Origin: Flammeovirgaceae bacterium
Lineage (GTDB): Bacteria; Bacteroidota; Bacteroidia; Cytophagales; Cyclobacteriaceae
Length of the DNA stretch: 64,000 bases
NCBI GenBank assembly: GCA_027487845.1
Contig: JAIYCV010000042.1
Span: forward strand, 62,001-126,000
Direction of reading: 5' to 3'
The notes under the pieces were generated by a model. It searched no databases, was not told the origin of the DNA, and worked only from the letters and a program-made list of their open reading frames with translations. Positions 9,272-17,225 of the stretch are shown piece after piece. The position numbers and the translations under genes were made by a program. Every line of letters starts with the position of its first letter. The stretch's first letter is position 1.

Positions 9272-9397
9272 AACTCGCTGTCGTTCATCATTTGCAATGT
9301 AGTATTAAAGATTATGAGGATTTAAAATCCTTGCTTATCTGGATGTCTCGCCAAAAAGGTAGCTTTTGCAATTCAAAAAACCGTTGTAAGTTGGAGA
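9272..9397. other. Non-coding remainder downstream of parDE wreck
   Basis: I see no ORF, RNA gene or clear regulatory site between the ParE remnant and the methyltransferase start. Together with 8774-9271 it forms a stretch of more than 600 nt without an intact gene. Confidence 0.4.
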
Positions 9398-10303
9398 ATG
9401 AACATTAACTATCCTCTTTTGCTAGATGGCGGTCTTTCTAACGAATTGGAAAGACAAGGGTGCGATTTGAATCAAAAACTTTGGAGTGCGAAGTTGTTGG
9501 AGGCAAATCCGGAAGCCATCGTACTTGCTCATCTAGCCTATCTTGAATCCGGTGCTCAATGCATTACTACTTCCAGTTATCAGGCCACCTTGCCGGGGTT
9601 TATGGCAATCGGTTATGATGAAGGTGCCGCCAGCGCATTGATCTTGAAATCTGTTATGTTGGCCGAGGAAGCCAGAAGTCGTTTCGTCTTATCCCATCCG
9701 CATTCATTCAAGCCATTGATTGCTGCTAGCGTTGGCCCTTATGGCGCTTATCTGGCAGATGGCTCGGAATACCATGGCGATTATGATATTTCGGATCAGG
9801 AGCTTATTGACTTTCATCTGCCAAGAATCAAGTTGTTGGAAAATTCAACAGCAGATGTTCTAGCCTGCGAAACCATTCCAAGTTTTCAGGAAGCCAGAGT
9901 TTTATCTGAAATTCTCAGGCATTGTAAAAAATCGGCCTGGATATCTTTTTCCTGTAAAGACGGTAAACATATTAGTGATGGAACGCCTATCGAAAAATGT
10001 GCAGCCTTTCTCGCTCATCATCCTACCCTATTTGCAGTTGGCGTAAACTGCACATCTCCAAAATACATTTCTGAATTGATACAATCCATCAAAACAAAAT
10101 CAGGAGACAAAAAGATAATTGTATACCCCAATTCGGGTGCTGTCTACCATGCTGGCAGCAAAACATGGTCGGGCCTGTCAGACCTCTCCTCTTGTGAATT
10201 AATGATGAAAGAGTGGCTCGATTTGGGTGCTGACATGATTGGAGGTTGTTGTGGAATAGGGCCGGAGCAAATCAACGCAATGAGTAAAATTATTTATCAA
10301 TAG
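9398..10303 (+). CDS. mmuM: Homocysteine S-methyltransferase family protein
   Basis: 301 aa, cytoplasmic. Members move a methyl group from S-methylmethionine (or SAM) to homocysteine to form methionine, using a zinc thiolate. The sequence shows the N-terminal LLDGGLSNELERQG motif, SYQAT, and the zinc ligands C218 (VNCTSP) and C284-C285 (GGCCGIGP), so the catalytic set is complete. Length fits YagD/MmuM enzymes, not the much larger MetH. It stands alone between decayed genes with no methionine operon visible. The exact methyl donor is inferred. Confidence 0.88.
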   Translation: MNINYPLLLDGGLSNELERQGCDLNQKLWSAKLLEANPEAIVLAHLAYLESGAQCITTSSYQATLPGFMAIGYDEGAASALILKSVMLAEEARSRFVLSHPHSFKPLIAASVGPYGAYLADGSEYHGDYDISDQELIDFHLPRIKLLENSTADVLACETIPSFQEARVLSEILRHCKKSAWISFSCKDGKHISDGTPIEKCAAFLAHHPTLFAVGVNCTSPKYISELIQSIKTKSGDKKIIVYPNSGAVYHAGSKTWSGLSDLSSCELMMKEWLDLGADMIGGCCGIGPEQINAMSKIIYQ

Positions 10304-10384
10304 TTCGTTTGATTTCCAAAAGTTAAAGTCAGGCAGGATGGTTTTTCACGAGCTTAAAAGGCCTGTTACTCGAGATGAAGAAAA

Positions 10385-10465
10385 CTAGTTTTCAACTGCC
10401 CCGTCTTCCACCCAGCAGGCAATCAACTGTATTTGGTTATCGGATAACTTGCTATCGAATGGCAT
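10385..10465 (-). pseudogene. Fragment of a c-type cytochrome C-terminus
   Basis: On the complement strand, 26 codons read MPFDSKLSDNQIQLIACWVEDG and end with a stop at 10385-10387. This closely resembles the end of Bacteroidota cytochrome c domains (MPP..KLSD.QI.LI..W...GA.NN). The upstream frame has a stop and no CxxCH is nearby, so only a tail remains. It lies in the 264 nt gap between the methyltransferase and the AlbA_2 gene. Confidence 0.5.
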
Positions 10466-10567
10466 CGATTTATTTCAGGCGGTAATCATGGCATTTTACT
10501 AGCCTGACGTACGAAACAATAGAACGTGCATTATGGATTTTTAATTTTATGACAGTTAACTTGTGCC

Positions 10568-11236
10568 ATGAACTTATCGGAAACAGCACGAGTAAACGCG
10601 CAACAGCTTAACGAGCTGAAACGGCTTGTTGCACAAGGCGAAGGGTTGCACCTGGAGTTTAAAAGAAAGGCAGCACACCCCGAGAAACTGGTGCGTGAAA
10701 TGATTGCCTTTGCAAACACCAACGGTGGTTCGCTTTTGATTGGTGTTAGCGATGATAAGAGCATACCAGGCATTAAATACCCAGAAGAAGAAATACTGGT
10801 TGTAAAACAGGCGATCGAAAAATTTTGCCGCCCCCAGTTAGTGTATCAAGAACGGATAATACCCATCACTGACAATAAATTTGTCGTGGAATTGATCATC
10901 CCGCAAGGCGAAAGGAGACCTTATTTTTTTAAATACTCAGCAGAAGAAAAGGAAAGTTTTGTTCGCGAAAGCGATAAAAGCATAAAAGCCAGCAAAGAAA
11001 TGGTGGAAATTGTGCGCAGGGCCAAAACCAAAAAAGACATACGCTTTACTTTTGGCGAAGCCGAGAAAAAACTAATGGAGTACCTGGAGTTAAATGATAA
11101 CATAACCCTTACAGAGTATAGGAAAGTGGCCAAACTGAAGCGGTTTCTGGCGGCAAAAAAGCTAATCTTGCTAGTACTCGCCAACGTACTAAGAATTACG
11201 CCCACCGAAAAGGGCGATGTATATTCAAGGGTTTAG
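10568..11236 (+). CDS. AlbA_2 (Schlafen-type, divergent AAA-4) domain protein
   Basis: 222 aa, soluble. Residues about 18-135 match the AlbA_2 putative nucleic-acid-binding domain: GEGLHLEFKRKAAHPEKLVR, FANTNGGSLLIGVSDD, PGIKYPEEE. A helical C-terminal part follows (about 150-222) that could be winged-helix-like (LTEYRKVAKLKRFLAAKKLI). Such proteins are described as ATP-dependent helicase-like or transcription-regulator-like; no ATPase motif is visible here. The role is unknown. A strong hairpin with a T-tract lies downstream. Confidence 0.8.
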   Translation: MNLSETARVNAQQLNELKRLVAQGEGLHLEFKRKAAHPEKLVREMIAFANTNGGSLLIGVSDDKSIPGIKYPEEEILVVKQAIEKFCRPQLVYQERIIPITDNKFVVELIIPQGERRPYFFKYSAEEKESFVRESDKSIKASKEMVEIVRRAKTKKDIRFTFGEAEKKLMEYLELNDNITLTEYRKVAKLKRFLAAKKLILLVLANVLRITPTEKGDVYSRV

Positions 11237-11323
11237 TTAACGAATTGATAATATCTTCTTTAAAAGTTTAACAGTAAAGTATTGCGGTTTTTATATTCCT
11301 TTTATTAGTTTTATCAAAATAAT

Positions 11324-11391
11324 GAGGAGATACGAATTTTTCTTACACGTTTTTTTACAACTGTAGGAATTCGCATCTCCTCTTTTTTTTT
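11324..11391 (+). terminator. Intrinsic terminator with long loop
   Basis: Arms 11324-11338 and 11368-11382 pair over 15 bp with one A/C mismatch, enclosing a 29 nt loop, and are followed by a run of nine T. This is a convincing rho-independent terminator for the AlbA_2 gene. It ends only 18 nt before the phoH-family start codon, so the next gene needs a promoter inside or right after it, or read-through. Confidence 0.8.
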
Positions 11392-11408
11392 AACCTAACG
11401 CCCAATCA

Positions 11409-12752
11409 ATGAGTAAGACCAAAAAAGAGAGAAAGATTTTCGTGTTAGACACTTCTGTTATTATTTTCGAACACAACAGCATCTTAAATTTTGATGAGCA
11501 TGACATCGGCATACCCATCACCGTATTAGAAGAACTCGACAACTTTAAAAAGGGCAATGACACCAAAAATTTTGAGGCTCGAGAGTTTATCCGACTGATC
11601 GACAAACTGGCCAAAGACCAGATGCTGCACCAGTGGAATCCAATCAACGGCAAAGGGAAAGGGAACTTCAAAGTGTTGATGGATACGGGCGGCACAGGGT
11701 TGGTAGACGCAAACAAAATCTTTGGAGAAGACAAAGCAGACCACCGAATACTAAACGCTGCTCTGTTATTGCAAAAGCAAGAGAAAGGCAGAAAGATTAT
11801 ACTTGTTTCGAAGGATATAAACTTGCGACTAAAAGCCAAAGCATTGGGCTTAACAGCGGAAGATTATACCACCGGCAAAATCCAAAATATTAGTTCATTA
11901 CATACTGGCCGCACGGTATTAGACAATGCCACTTCCGAGGCCATCGACTTGATTTATGAGAAAGGGTATTGCCCACCTGCCGATGTTCTGGGAAAGCAAA
12001 AGCCGTTGAAAAACCATTATTATATTTTACGAAATGGTAAAAAATCGGTGCTAGCATTTTATAACTCCGCGAACGGAATGGTGGAGCAAGTGGAAAAGCG
12101 CAGCGCCTACGGCATAAAGCCACGCAATGCCGAGCAAGCTTTCGCGATTCATGCAGTGTTAAAACCCGAGATCAAGCTGGTATCTATGCAAGGAGTGGCG
12201 GGTACTGGTAAAACATTGATCGCTCTTGCAGCAGCGTTGGAACAAAAGCGCGAATACAAACAGATTTATTTAGCACGACCAATTGTTCCGTTGAGCAACA
12301 AAGACATTGGTTACCTTCCTGGCGATATTAAATCGAAGCTGAATCCATACATGGAGCCTTTGTGGGACAATTTGAAGTTTATTCAAAATCAATACAGCGA
12401 AAGCGATAAAGAATATTCTAAGATCACAGAAATGGTGCAAAACGAGAAGTTGGTGATCACTCCACTTGCATACATACGTGGTAGAAGTTTATCGAATATA
12501 ATCTTTATTGTCGATGAAGCGCAGAATCTAACTCCCCACGAGGTAAAGACCATTATAACACGTGCCGGTGAAAACACGAAAATTATCTTCACGGGAGATA
12601 TTCATCAAATCGACACGCCTTATCTGGATTCGCAATCAAATGGGTTGTCTTATATCATTGATCGGCTAAAGGATCATGAATTATATGCCCATGTTACGTT
12701 GGAGAAAGGAGAGCGATCAGAACTAGCGAATTTAGCAAACGAGTTATTGTAA
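11409..12752 (+). CDS. PhoH2-type protein (PIN domain plus PhoH ATPase)
   Basis: 447 aa, cytoplasmic. The N-terminal PIN nuclease domain (about 8-150) has D14 in VLDTSVIIFEHN and EELDNFKK. The C-terminal PhoH ATPase domain (about 240-447) has Walker A GVAGTGKT (262-269) and Walker B IVDEAQN (D369-E370). Characterised PhoH2 proteins from other phyla are RNA helicases with ribonuclease activity; that function is inferred here. It converges on sucD with only 3 nt between stop codons. Confidence 0.92.
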   Translation: MSKTKKERKIFVLDTSVIIFEHNSILNFDEHDIGIPITVLEELDNFKKGNDTKNFEAREFIRLIDKLAKDQMLHQWNPINGKGKGNFKVLMDTGGTGLVDANKIFGEDKADHRILNAALLLQKQEKGRKIILVSKDINLRLKAKALGLTAEDYTTGKIQNISSLHTGRTVLDNATSEAIDLIYEKGYCPPADVLGKQKPLKNHYYILRNGKKSVLAFYNSANGMVEQVEKRSAYGIKPRNAEQAFAIHAVLKPEIKLVSMQGVAGTGKTLIALAAALEQKREYKQIYLARPIVPLSNKDIGYLPGDIKSKLNPYMEPLWDNLKFIQNQYSESDKEYSKITEMVQNEKLVITPLAYIRGRSLSNIIFIVDEAQNLTPHEVKTIITRAGENTKIIFTGDIHQIDTPYLDSQSNGLSYIIDRLKDHELYAHVTLEKGERSELANLANELL

Positions 12753-12755
12753 GAT

Positions 12756-13631
12756 CTACTTGCCTAACGCTCTAAGCATGGTTTCACCAATCAATGCGGG
12801 CGAATCGACAACGAAAATTCCACATTCGCGCATTATTTTCATTTTGGCTTCAGCCGTATCCTCCGCTCCGCCAATAATAGCTCCAGCATGGCCCATCCTT
12901 CTACCTGCCGGAGCGGTTTGTCCTGCAATAAACCCTACAACAGGTTTTTTATTACCGTTTTCTTTGATCCAACGAGCGGCCATTGGTTCGTAATTTCCAC
13001 CAATTTCTCCAATCATCACGATGGCCTCAGTTTCTGGGTCATTCATCAACATTTCAACAGCATCTTTGGTGGGCGTGCCTATTATTGGATCGCCTCCTAT
13101 CCCAATTGCCGTTGTTATTCCTAACCCTGCTTTCACAATTTGATCGGCAGCTTCATAGGTAAGTGTTCCTGATTTAGATACAATTCCTATCGTCCCTTTC
13201 TTGAAAACGAAGCCCGGCATAATGCCAACCTTTGCTTCGCCTGGAGTGATTACGCCAGGGCAATTAGGGCCTATTAGTACTACTCCTTTTTCTTTCACGT
13301 ATTGTTTGGCAATCATCATGTCCTTTACGGGAATACCTTCTGTTATTGCTACAATTACCTTAATTCCGGCTTGAGCTGCTTCCATAATTGAATCTGCTGC
13401 AAAGGCGGGCGGTACAAAAATGATGGAAACATCGGCTCCTGTCTTATTTACAGCATCTTGCACAGTATTAAATACGGGCCTACCGAGGTGCTCCTGCCCA
13501 CCCTTTCCAGGCGTTACCCCTCCCACCACATTTGTTCCATACTCAATCATTTGGCCTGCATGAAAAGAGCCTTCAGATCCTGTAAAACCTTGAACAATCA
13601 CGCGGGAATTCTTATTGACAAGTACACTCAT
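12756..13631 (-). CDS. sucD: Succinyl-CoA ligase (ADP-forming) subunit alpha
   Basis: TCA-cycle enzyme joining succinyl-CoA to succinate with substrate-level phosphorylation. 291 aa, standard length. The CoA-binding Rossmann domain is N-terminal ([16 protein letters not shown]). The active-site histidine that becomes phosphorylated is H248 in [12 protein letters not shown]. sucC is not adjacent, so the two subunits are encoded apart. A strong promoter lies immediately upstream. Confidence 0.97.
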   Translation of the reverse strand: MSVLVNKNSRVIVQGFTGSEGSFHAGQMIEYGTNVVGGVTPGKGGQEHLGRPVFNTVQDAVNKTGADVSIIFVPPAFAADSIMEAAQAGIKVIVAITEGIPVKDMMIAKQYVKEKGVVLIGPNCPGVITPGEAKVGIMPGFVFKKGTIGIVSKSGTLTYEAADQIVKAGLGITTAIGIGGDPIIGTPTKDAVEMLMNDPETEAIVMIGEIGGNYEPMAARWIKENGNKKPVVGFIAGQTAPAGRRMGHAGAIIGGAEDTAEAKMKIMRECGIFVVDSPALIGETMLRALGK

Positions 13632-13655
13632 AAAAAGTAAAATTAGGTTTGTCTA

Positions 13656-13686
13656 CAAAAATAGGATAATAAAGTTGGTTGGCAAA
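13656..13686 (-). promoter_or_regulatory. Bacteroidota-type promoter of sucD
   Basis: Read on the complement, -33 TTTG (13683-13686), a spacer of exactly 19 nt, and -7 TATTTTTG (13656-13663), a perfect TAnnTTTG. It lies 25 nt upstream of the sucD ATG. Confidence 0.8.
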
Positions 13687-13702
13687 TGGAATGGATGAGT
13701 CC

Positions 13703-13742
13703 AAAAAAATAAAGCCCCGCCATCAGAAGACAGCCGGGCTTT
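13703..13742 (-). terminator. Intrinsic terminator of the FecR-like/TPR gene
   Basis: Arms AAAGCCC (13711-13717) and GGGCTTT (13736-13742) form a stem that, on the minus strand, is followed by a T-rich run (13703-13710). It lies just past the stop codon at 13763 and separates this unit from the sucD promoter. Confidence 0.7.
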
Positions 13743-13762
13743 TAACCTGTAAACCTGTGAAA

Positions 13763-14656
13763 CTATTTAGAAGCCTTCAACCGATTTCTCAGCAGAAATT
13801 CGTCATAATCTTCTTTGTAAGACGGAACGTCTGGAGACAACTTTATCGCCTTTTCGTAGCAGCTAATGGCATCAATCAACAACCCTTTTTGCTCATAAAA
13901 ACCCGCCATCAAAAGTTGTTTGAAAGAGGATTCCTCCACAAATTCTTTTTCTATGTCTGCCAAACTTAGTTTTATCTCCTCCGACTCTTTAGCCGAAAGC
14001 TTTTTAACAATCCGTTGCTCTGATTTGCTTTTCGAATCAGTTTTTGACCTTACCTCAATCAAGATTGGAGACTCCTTGGTAAGTTTTCCATCTTTCAAGT
14101 TGACAGACAGTGCAGAAGAAGCAACCTCTTTTTTAAATAACTCTTCATCGAACATATTTTTAAGTGTTACAATGAAAGGCCCAGCGGATTTAGTTTCCCA
14201 ATTAATAGAAACTGTATCCTTATAAACTCCATTCTTACTCTCCGGCAACATTAACTTGATGTCCTCTAACCCTCTGTGGACAGCACCAGTAGCGCTTAAT
14301 CTGTTTTTCTTTGCTTCCGCAGAATTGCTCGACAAAATGAAATCAGTGTACTTCGAAAGAACGCTAGTTCCCGCACCTATTTTCTTTGCCAGATCTTCCA
14401 CTTTATAATTTCCTGATTTCCTCAATTCAATTGGCTTCCCTGTTGAATGAACTAAGCCAATGTAAGCGTTATCAGCCACTATAATCTCGTCAGTAGATTT
14501 CAACTTAGCTCCTGTTTTAACTGGCTGCGTGACCTCCCCTGACTTCACCTGATTGCTCCCCTTGTTTGCCAAAACCTTGAAAGAGTAGTCTTGGGCGAAC
14601 GCTTGAGCCGAAAAGGCTAGCAATCCTGCTATTAGATAAAGTCTATTCTTTTTCAT
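13763..14656 (-). CDS. Exported FecR-like/TPR protein
   Basis: 297 aa with a Sec signal peptide (cleavage near AFAQ, residue 22), so probably periplasmic. Residues about 40-90 resemble the beta-rich FecR fold (VKTGAKLKSTDEIIVADNAYIGLVH, then GNYKVEDL). A Ser/Lys-rich middle follows, and one or two TPR-like helices close the protein (LLMAGFYEQKGLLIDAISCYEKAIKLSPD). It lies 74 nt downstream of the CHASE2 gene on the same strand and probably forms one transcript with it. FecR-like and CHASE2 domains occur together in signalling proteins elsewhere, which suggests joint action. The FecR assignment is tentative. Confidence 0.65.
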   Translation of the reverse strand: MKKNRLYLIAGLLAFSAQAFAQDYSFKVLANKGSNQVKSGEVTQPVKTGAKLKSTDEIIVADNAYIGLVHSTGKPIELRKSGNYKVEDLAKKIGAGTSVLSKYTDFILSSNSAEAKKNRLSATGAVHRGLEDIKLMLPESKNGVYKDTVSINWETKSAGPFIVTLKNMFDEELFKKEVASSALSVNLKDGKLTKESPILIEVRSKTDSKSKSEQRIVKKLSAKESEEIKLSLADIEKEFVEESSFKQLLMAGFYEQKGLLIDAISCYEKAIKLSPDVPSYKEDYDEFLLRNRLKASK

Positions 14657-14730
14657 TTTGATAATAATTTACAAGCAATTTAACTAAAATTATGCCAAAT
14701 AGTGACAGTCCAAATCGTTAATACGCAATT

Positions 14731-16029
14731 TTAAGCTTTGGTAAACCGTTTGAGCAGTTCATTTTGAATACTTTTGAAAATATCGTAGCACGGACCTACC
14801 AACGCAGTTGCTGCCAACGTCAAATTTAAGTCGAGTTTAAAATTGTAAATAGCAAAGACTTGGACGATCAATAACATAATCAGCGCTATTTCAACTAACT
14901 GGATAACCACAGAAAGAGCATCATACCAAGTGGGAAGTTTTTCATCCACCACAATAAACAACGCCACGGTCAATAAACACACCAAAAAAGCAATTATATA
15001 TTGCTGCATTTCAGCCAGTTCATCAATAAAATCTTGATTGAGAATCATCGCGACAATATTGGCGTGGACAACCAATCCAAACATATCAGGATTGGCTCGA
15101 CCACCTATTTTCTTGTTCAACGGAGTATAGAACTTATCCTCCCAACTTGGCGCTCCAAGGTACTTGCCCAAAAAACCGATCATAACAATCTTGTCCTTAA
15201 AAAAAAGACTATCGAAGTTTTCACTGAATACATCTTCATAGTCTATTACGCTGAACATGGTTGCGAAATTGGAAGTGCCTGTTTCATCGCTTTTCAAATC
15301 ATGGACACGAAGCTGTAAGACTTCAATGTTGCCGCGAAAATTAATGATCTCCTCTTCCTTTTTTCGGGCGAGGTATTGCTCGGCTTTTAATGAATCATAG
15401 CTCATGGCCACTCTTGTGGAAAATGCTAGTTCTCTTTTTCCGTTAACAATCATCTGTGGGATTATGGTACGTGCTATCTTCACATCTTCTTGATAGGCAG
15501 CATCGGTTGGTATCGTTACAAATCCTTGTTCTGAAAAGTCTTTAAACATCGGATCGGGCAATTCTAAGGAATCAATTTCGCTATTGTCGGTCTTTCCCAG
15601 CAATTTTGTTTGCATTAGTTTTTCACCCATTACGAAACGATTTGACTCTTTGATTGCTTCACTGAGCATTAGGTTTCCTAAGGTATCTAAAAGTTGTGGA
15701 CAGTTAACGGTATCCCGCAATCCTCCCTCACAGTCGTAAAGCGCATCGGTAGCTACTAAGCGCGGCTTATATTTGTTGATAATTTGAATCATGGTAGCTA
15801 CCTCTCTTCTGCCCAATTCTCCGAAATTGACCAGCACAATTCGCTCGTCTACGGTTGGATCTGGACGTAATTTAGCGAACACGAAATCAGTTAGTTCGGT
15901 ATCGGAAAGAGCTTTGGCAATCGTATCAAATTCGCTGAATATTTTAAGATCGGTAAGCCCAGAAAAAGCCCACATCATAGCAAATACAAACACAGTAACG
16001 GCAGCACTTTGAACCCAAATATTTTTCAT
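14731..16029 (-). CDS. CHASE2-domain membrane protein
   Basis: 432 aa from the internal ATG at 16029. A longer reading from 16101 adds an uncharacteristic 24 aa and would overlap the divergent meaB start, so I reject it. One N-terminal membrane segment (about 6-26) precedes an extracytoplasmic CHASE2 sensor region (about 40-320, including RIVLVNFGELGRREVATMI and DKIVMIGFLG). Three C-terminal hydrophobic segments follow. CHASE2 normally precedes a kinase or cyclase domain; here no output domain exists, so the signal must pass to a partner, perhaps the FecR-like protein downstream. Confidence 0.8.
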   Translation of the reverse strand: MKNIWVQSAAVTVFVFAMMWAFSGLTDLKIFSEFDTIAKALSDTELTDFVFAKLRPDPTVDERIVLVNFGELGRREVATMIQIINKYKPRLVATDALYDCEGGLRDTVNCPQLLDTLGNLMLSEAIKESNRFVMGEKLMQTKLLGKTDNSEIDSLELPDPMFKDFSEQGFVTIPTDAAYQEDVKIARTIIPQMIVNGKRELAFSTRVAMSYDSLKAEQYLARKKEEEIINFRGNIEVLQLRVHDLKSDETGTSNFATMFSVIDYEDVFSENFDSLFFKDKIVMIGFLGKYLGAPSWEDKFYTPLNKKIGGRANPDMFGLVVHANIVAMILNQDFIDELAEMQQYIIAFLVCLLTVALFIVVDEKLPTWYDALSVVIQLVEIALIMLLIVQVFAIYNFKLDLNLTLAATALVGPCYDIFKSIQNELLKRFTKA

Positions 16030-16089
16030 AGTATGCGAATTGAATCTTAAATTTAGAGATTTGATTTGAATAACTCTACAACCGAAAGA

Positions 16090-17103
16090 ATGCGATCGCA
16101 AAAAATGTTGCCAGTTAATGAACTTGCGGAGGGCATTCTAGCCAAAAAAAGAGTGGTTCTGGGGCAAGCAATCACTCGCATCGAGAGCCGAAAAACGGAA
16201 GACCAGGAAGATGCCAAACTTCTTATCGAGAAGCTATTGCCCTTCACCGGAAACTCCATTCGCATTGGCATAACAGGGGCACCGGGTGTTGGCAAAAGCA
16301 CGTTTATAGAAACCTTTGGCAAATACGTAACCGATAACGGAAAGAAAATAGCAGTGCTGGCAATTGACCCTAGCAGTCCCAAAAGTAAGGGAAGCATTTT
16401 GGGCGATAAAACCCGAATGGAAAATCTCTCGCGCAACCCGAATGCCTTTATACGCCCAACCCCGGCTGGCGACCTACTTGGTGGCGTTGCAAATAATACC
16501 CGCGAAACAATTTTGCTTTGCGAGGCCGCAGGCTTCGATGTGATCATTGTGGAAACCGTGGGCGTTGGGCAAAGTGAAGTAACGGTGCGGAGTATGGTAG
16601 ATTTCTTTTTGTTGCTTATGCTTGCCGGAGCGGGCGATGAATTGCAAGGCATTAAAAAAGGCATTATGGAAATGGCCGATGCCATTGTGATTACAAAAGC
16701 CGACCATGACAATATTTTACCAGCACAAAAAGCAAAAAGCGAATATCAAAACGCACTTCATTTATTTGAAGCCGCTCCTTCTGGATGGATTCCAAAAGTT
16801 ATTACTTCATCTGCGATTACTAGCAGTGGGATTGACGAGGTTTGGTCAATGATTGAAAACTATCGGGAAAAGACGCTAACAAATGGTTATTTAAATAAAA
16901 ATAGAGAAGAGCAAGATGTGGAATGGTTTCGTTCACAGTTAAAATATTTAATTGAAAGCCTACTCTTTGGATCATTTATAAGTATAGAAGAAATTAACTT
17001 ATTGGAGAATAGGGTAAAGCAAAAAGATATTTCACCCATCCAGGCAACTCAAGAAGTAATGAGTAAATTAAAAAAACGGCTAAACTTAAGTTTTGCCCTG
17101 TGA
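16090..17103 (+). CDS. meaB: Methylmalonyl-CoA mutase-associated GTPase MeaB (ArgK family)
   Basis: G3E-family GTPase chaperone that protects and reloads cobalamin-dependent methylmalonyl-CoA mutase. From ATG 16090 it is 337 aa; a TTG at 16066 would add 8 residues and ATG 16105 would remove 5. The P-loop GAPGVGKST starts at residue 63 (K69), followed by AIDPSSPKSKGSILGDKTRM, IVETVGVGQSE and ITKADHDN. Mutase genes are not in the window, but a B12 uptake locus lies 3 kb downstream. Confidence 0.93.
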   Translation: MRSQKMLPVNELAEGILAKKRVVLGQAITRIESRKTEDQEDAKLLIEKLLPFTGNSIRIGITGAPGVGKSTFIETFGKYVTDNGKKIAVLAIDPSSPKSKGSILGDKTRMENLSRNPNAFIRPTPAGDLLGGVANNTRETILLCEAAGFDVIIVETVGVGQSEVTVRSMVDFFLLLMLAGAGDELQGIKKGIMEMADAIVITKADHDNILPAQKAKSEYQNALHLFEAAPSGWIPKVITSSAITSSGIDEVWSMIENYREKTLTNGYLNKNREEQDVEWFRSQLKYLIESLLFGSFISIEEINLLENRVKQKDISPIQATQEVMSKLKKRLNLSFAL

Positions 17104-17122
17104 GGTGTTTTTTACCTCACAG
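17098..17122 (+). terminator. Hairpin overlapping meaB stop codon
   Basis: Nine-bp perfect arms CTGTGAGGT (17098-17106) and ACCTCACAG (17114-17122) enclose GTTTTTT. The left arm contains the meaB stop codon. No T-tract follows, so it may stabilise the 3' end instead of terminating alone. Confidence 0.45.
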
Positions 17123-17157
17123 AATTTGTAGTGTATATAATAGTTCTTATTCTTTTG

Positions 17158-17192
17158 GCGTCAGGTGATAACACGGTGATAACACCTGACGC
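17158..17192. repeat. Hairpin repeat with internal direct repeat
   Basis: Arms GCGTCAGGTG (17158-17167) and CACCTGACGC (17183-17192) are perfect complements. The stretch between and overlapping them contains GGTGATAACAC twice in tandem. It sits in the convergent gap between meaB and the TonB receptor gene. Like the hairpin at 6674-6706, it has no T-tract and looks like a dispersed REP-type element. Confidence 0.65.
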
Positions 17193-17202
17193 GGCAGAAA
17201 AG

Positions 17203-17217
17203 AAAGACTCCGTCTTT
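17203..17217 (-). terminator. Small hairpin, possible terminator of TonB receptor gene
   Basis: AAAGAC (17203-17208) and GTCTTT (17212-17217) form a 6 bp stem just past the receptor stop codon, followed on the minus strand by a short T-rich run (CTTTTCT). Weak. Confidence 0.4.
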
Positions 17218-17225
17218 ATCATTTT

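Noticed and set aside
8313-11240. Possible defence island
   Set aside because: Only a dead toxin-antitoxin pair, one orphan gene and an AlbA_2 protein are present; no nuclease, helicase or known defence signature supports it.
11390-11839. 149-codon minus-strand ORF opposite the PIN domain of PhoH2
   Set aside because: Shadow of a conserved coding region; composition is Ser/Phe-rich as expected for antisense frames.
15001-15318. 105-codon plus-strand ORF inside the CHASE2 gene
   Set aside because: Antisense to a well-supported membrane protein; no recognisable features.
16030-16101. 24-codon N-terminal extension of the CHASE2 protein
   Set aside because: It would overlap the divergent meaB start, is not hydrophobic, and the internal ATG at 16029 directly precedes the first membrane segment.
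16053-16712. 219-codon minus-strand ORF opposite meaB
   Set aside because: Fully antisense to a clear GTPase gene with intact motifs; no family resemblance and no start signals.
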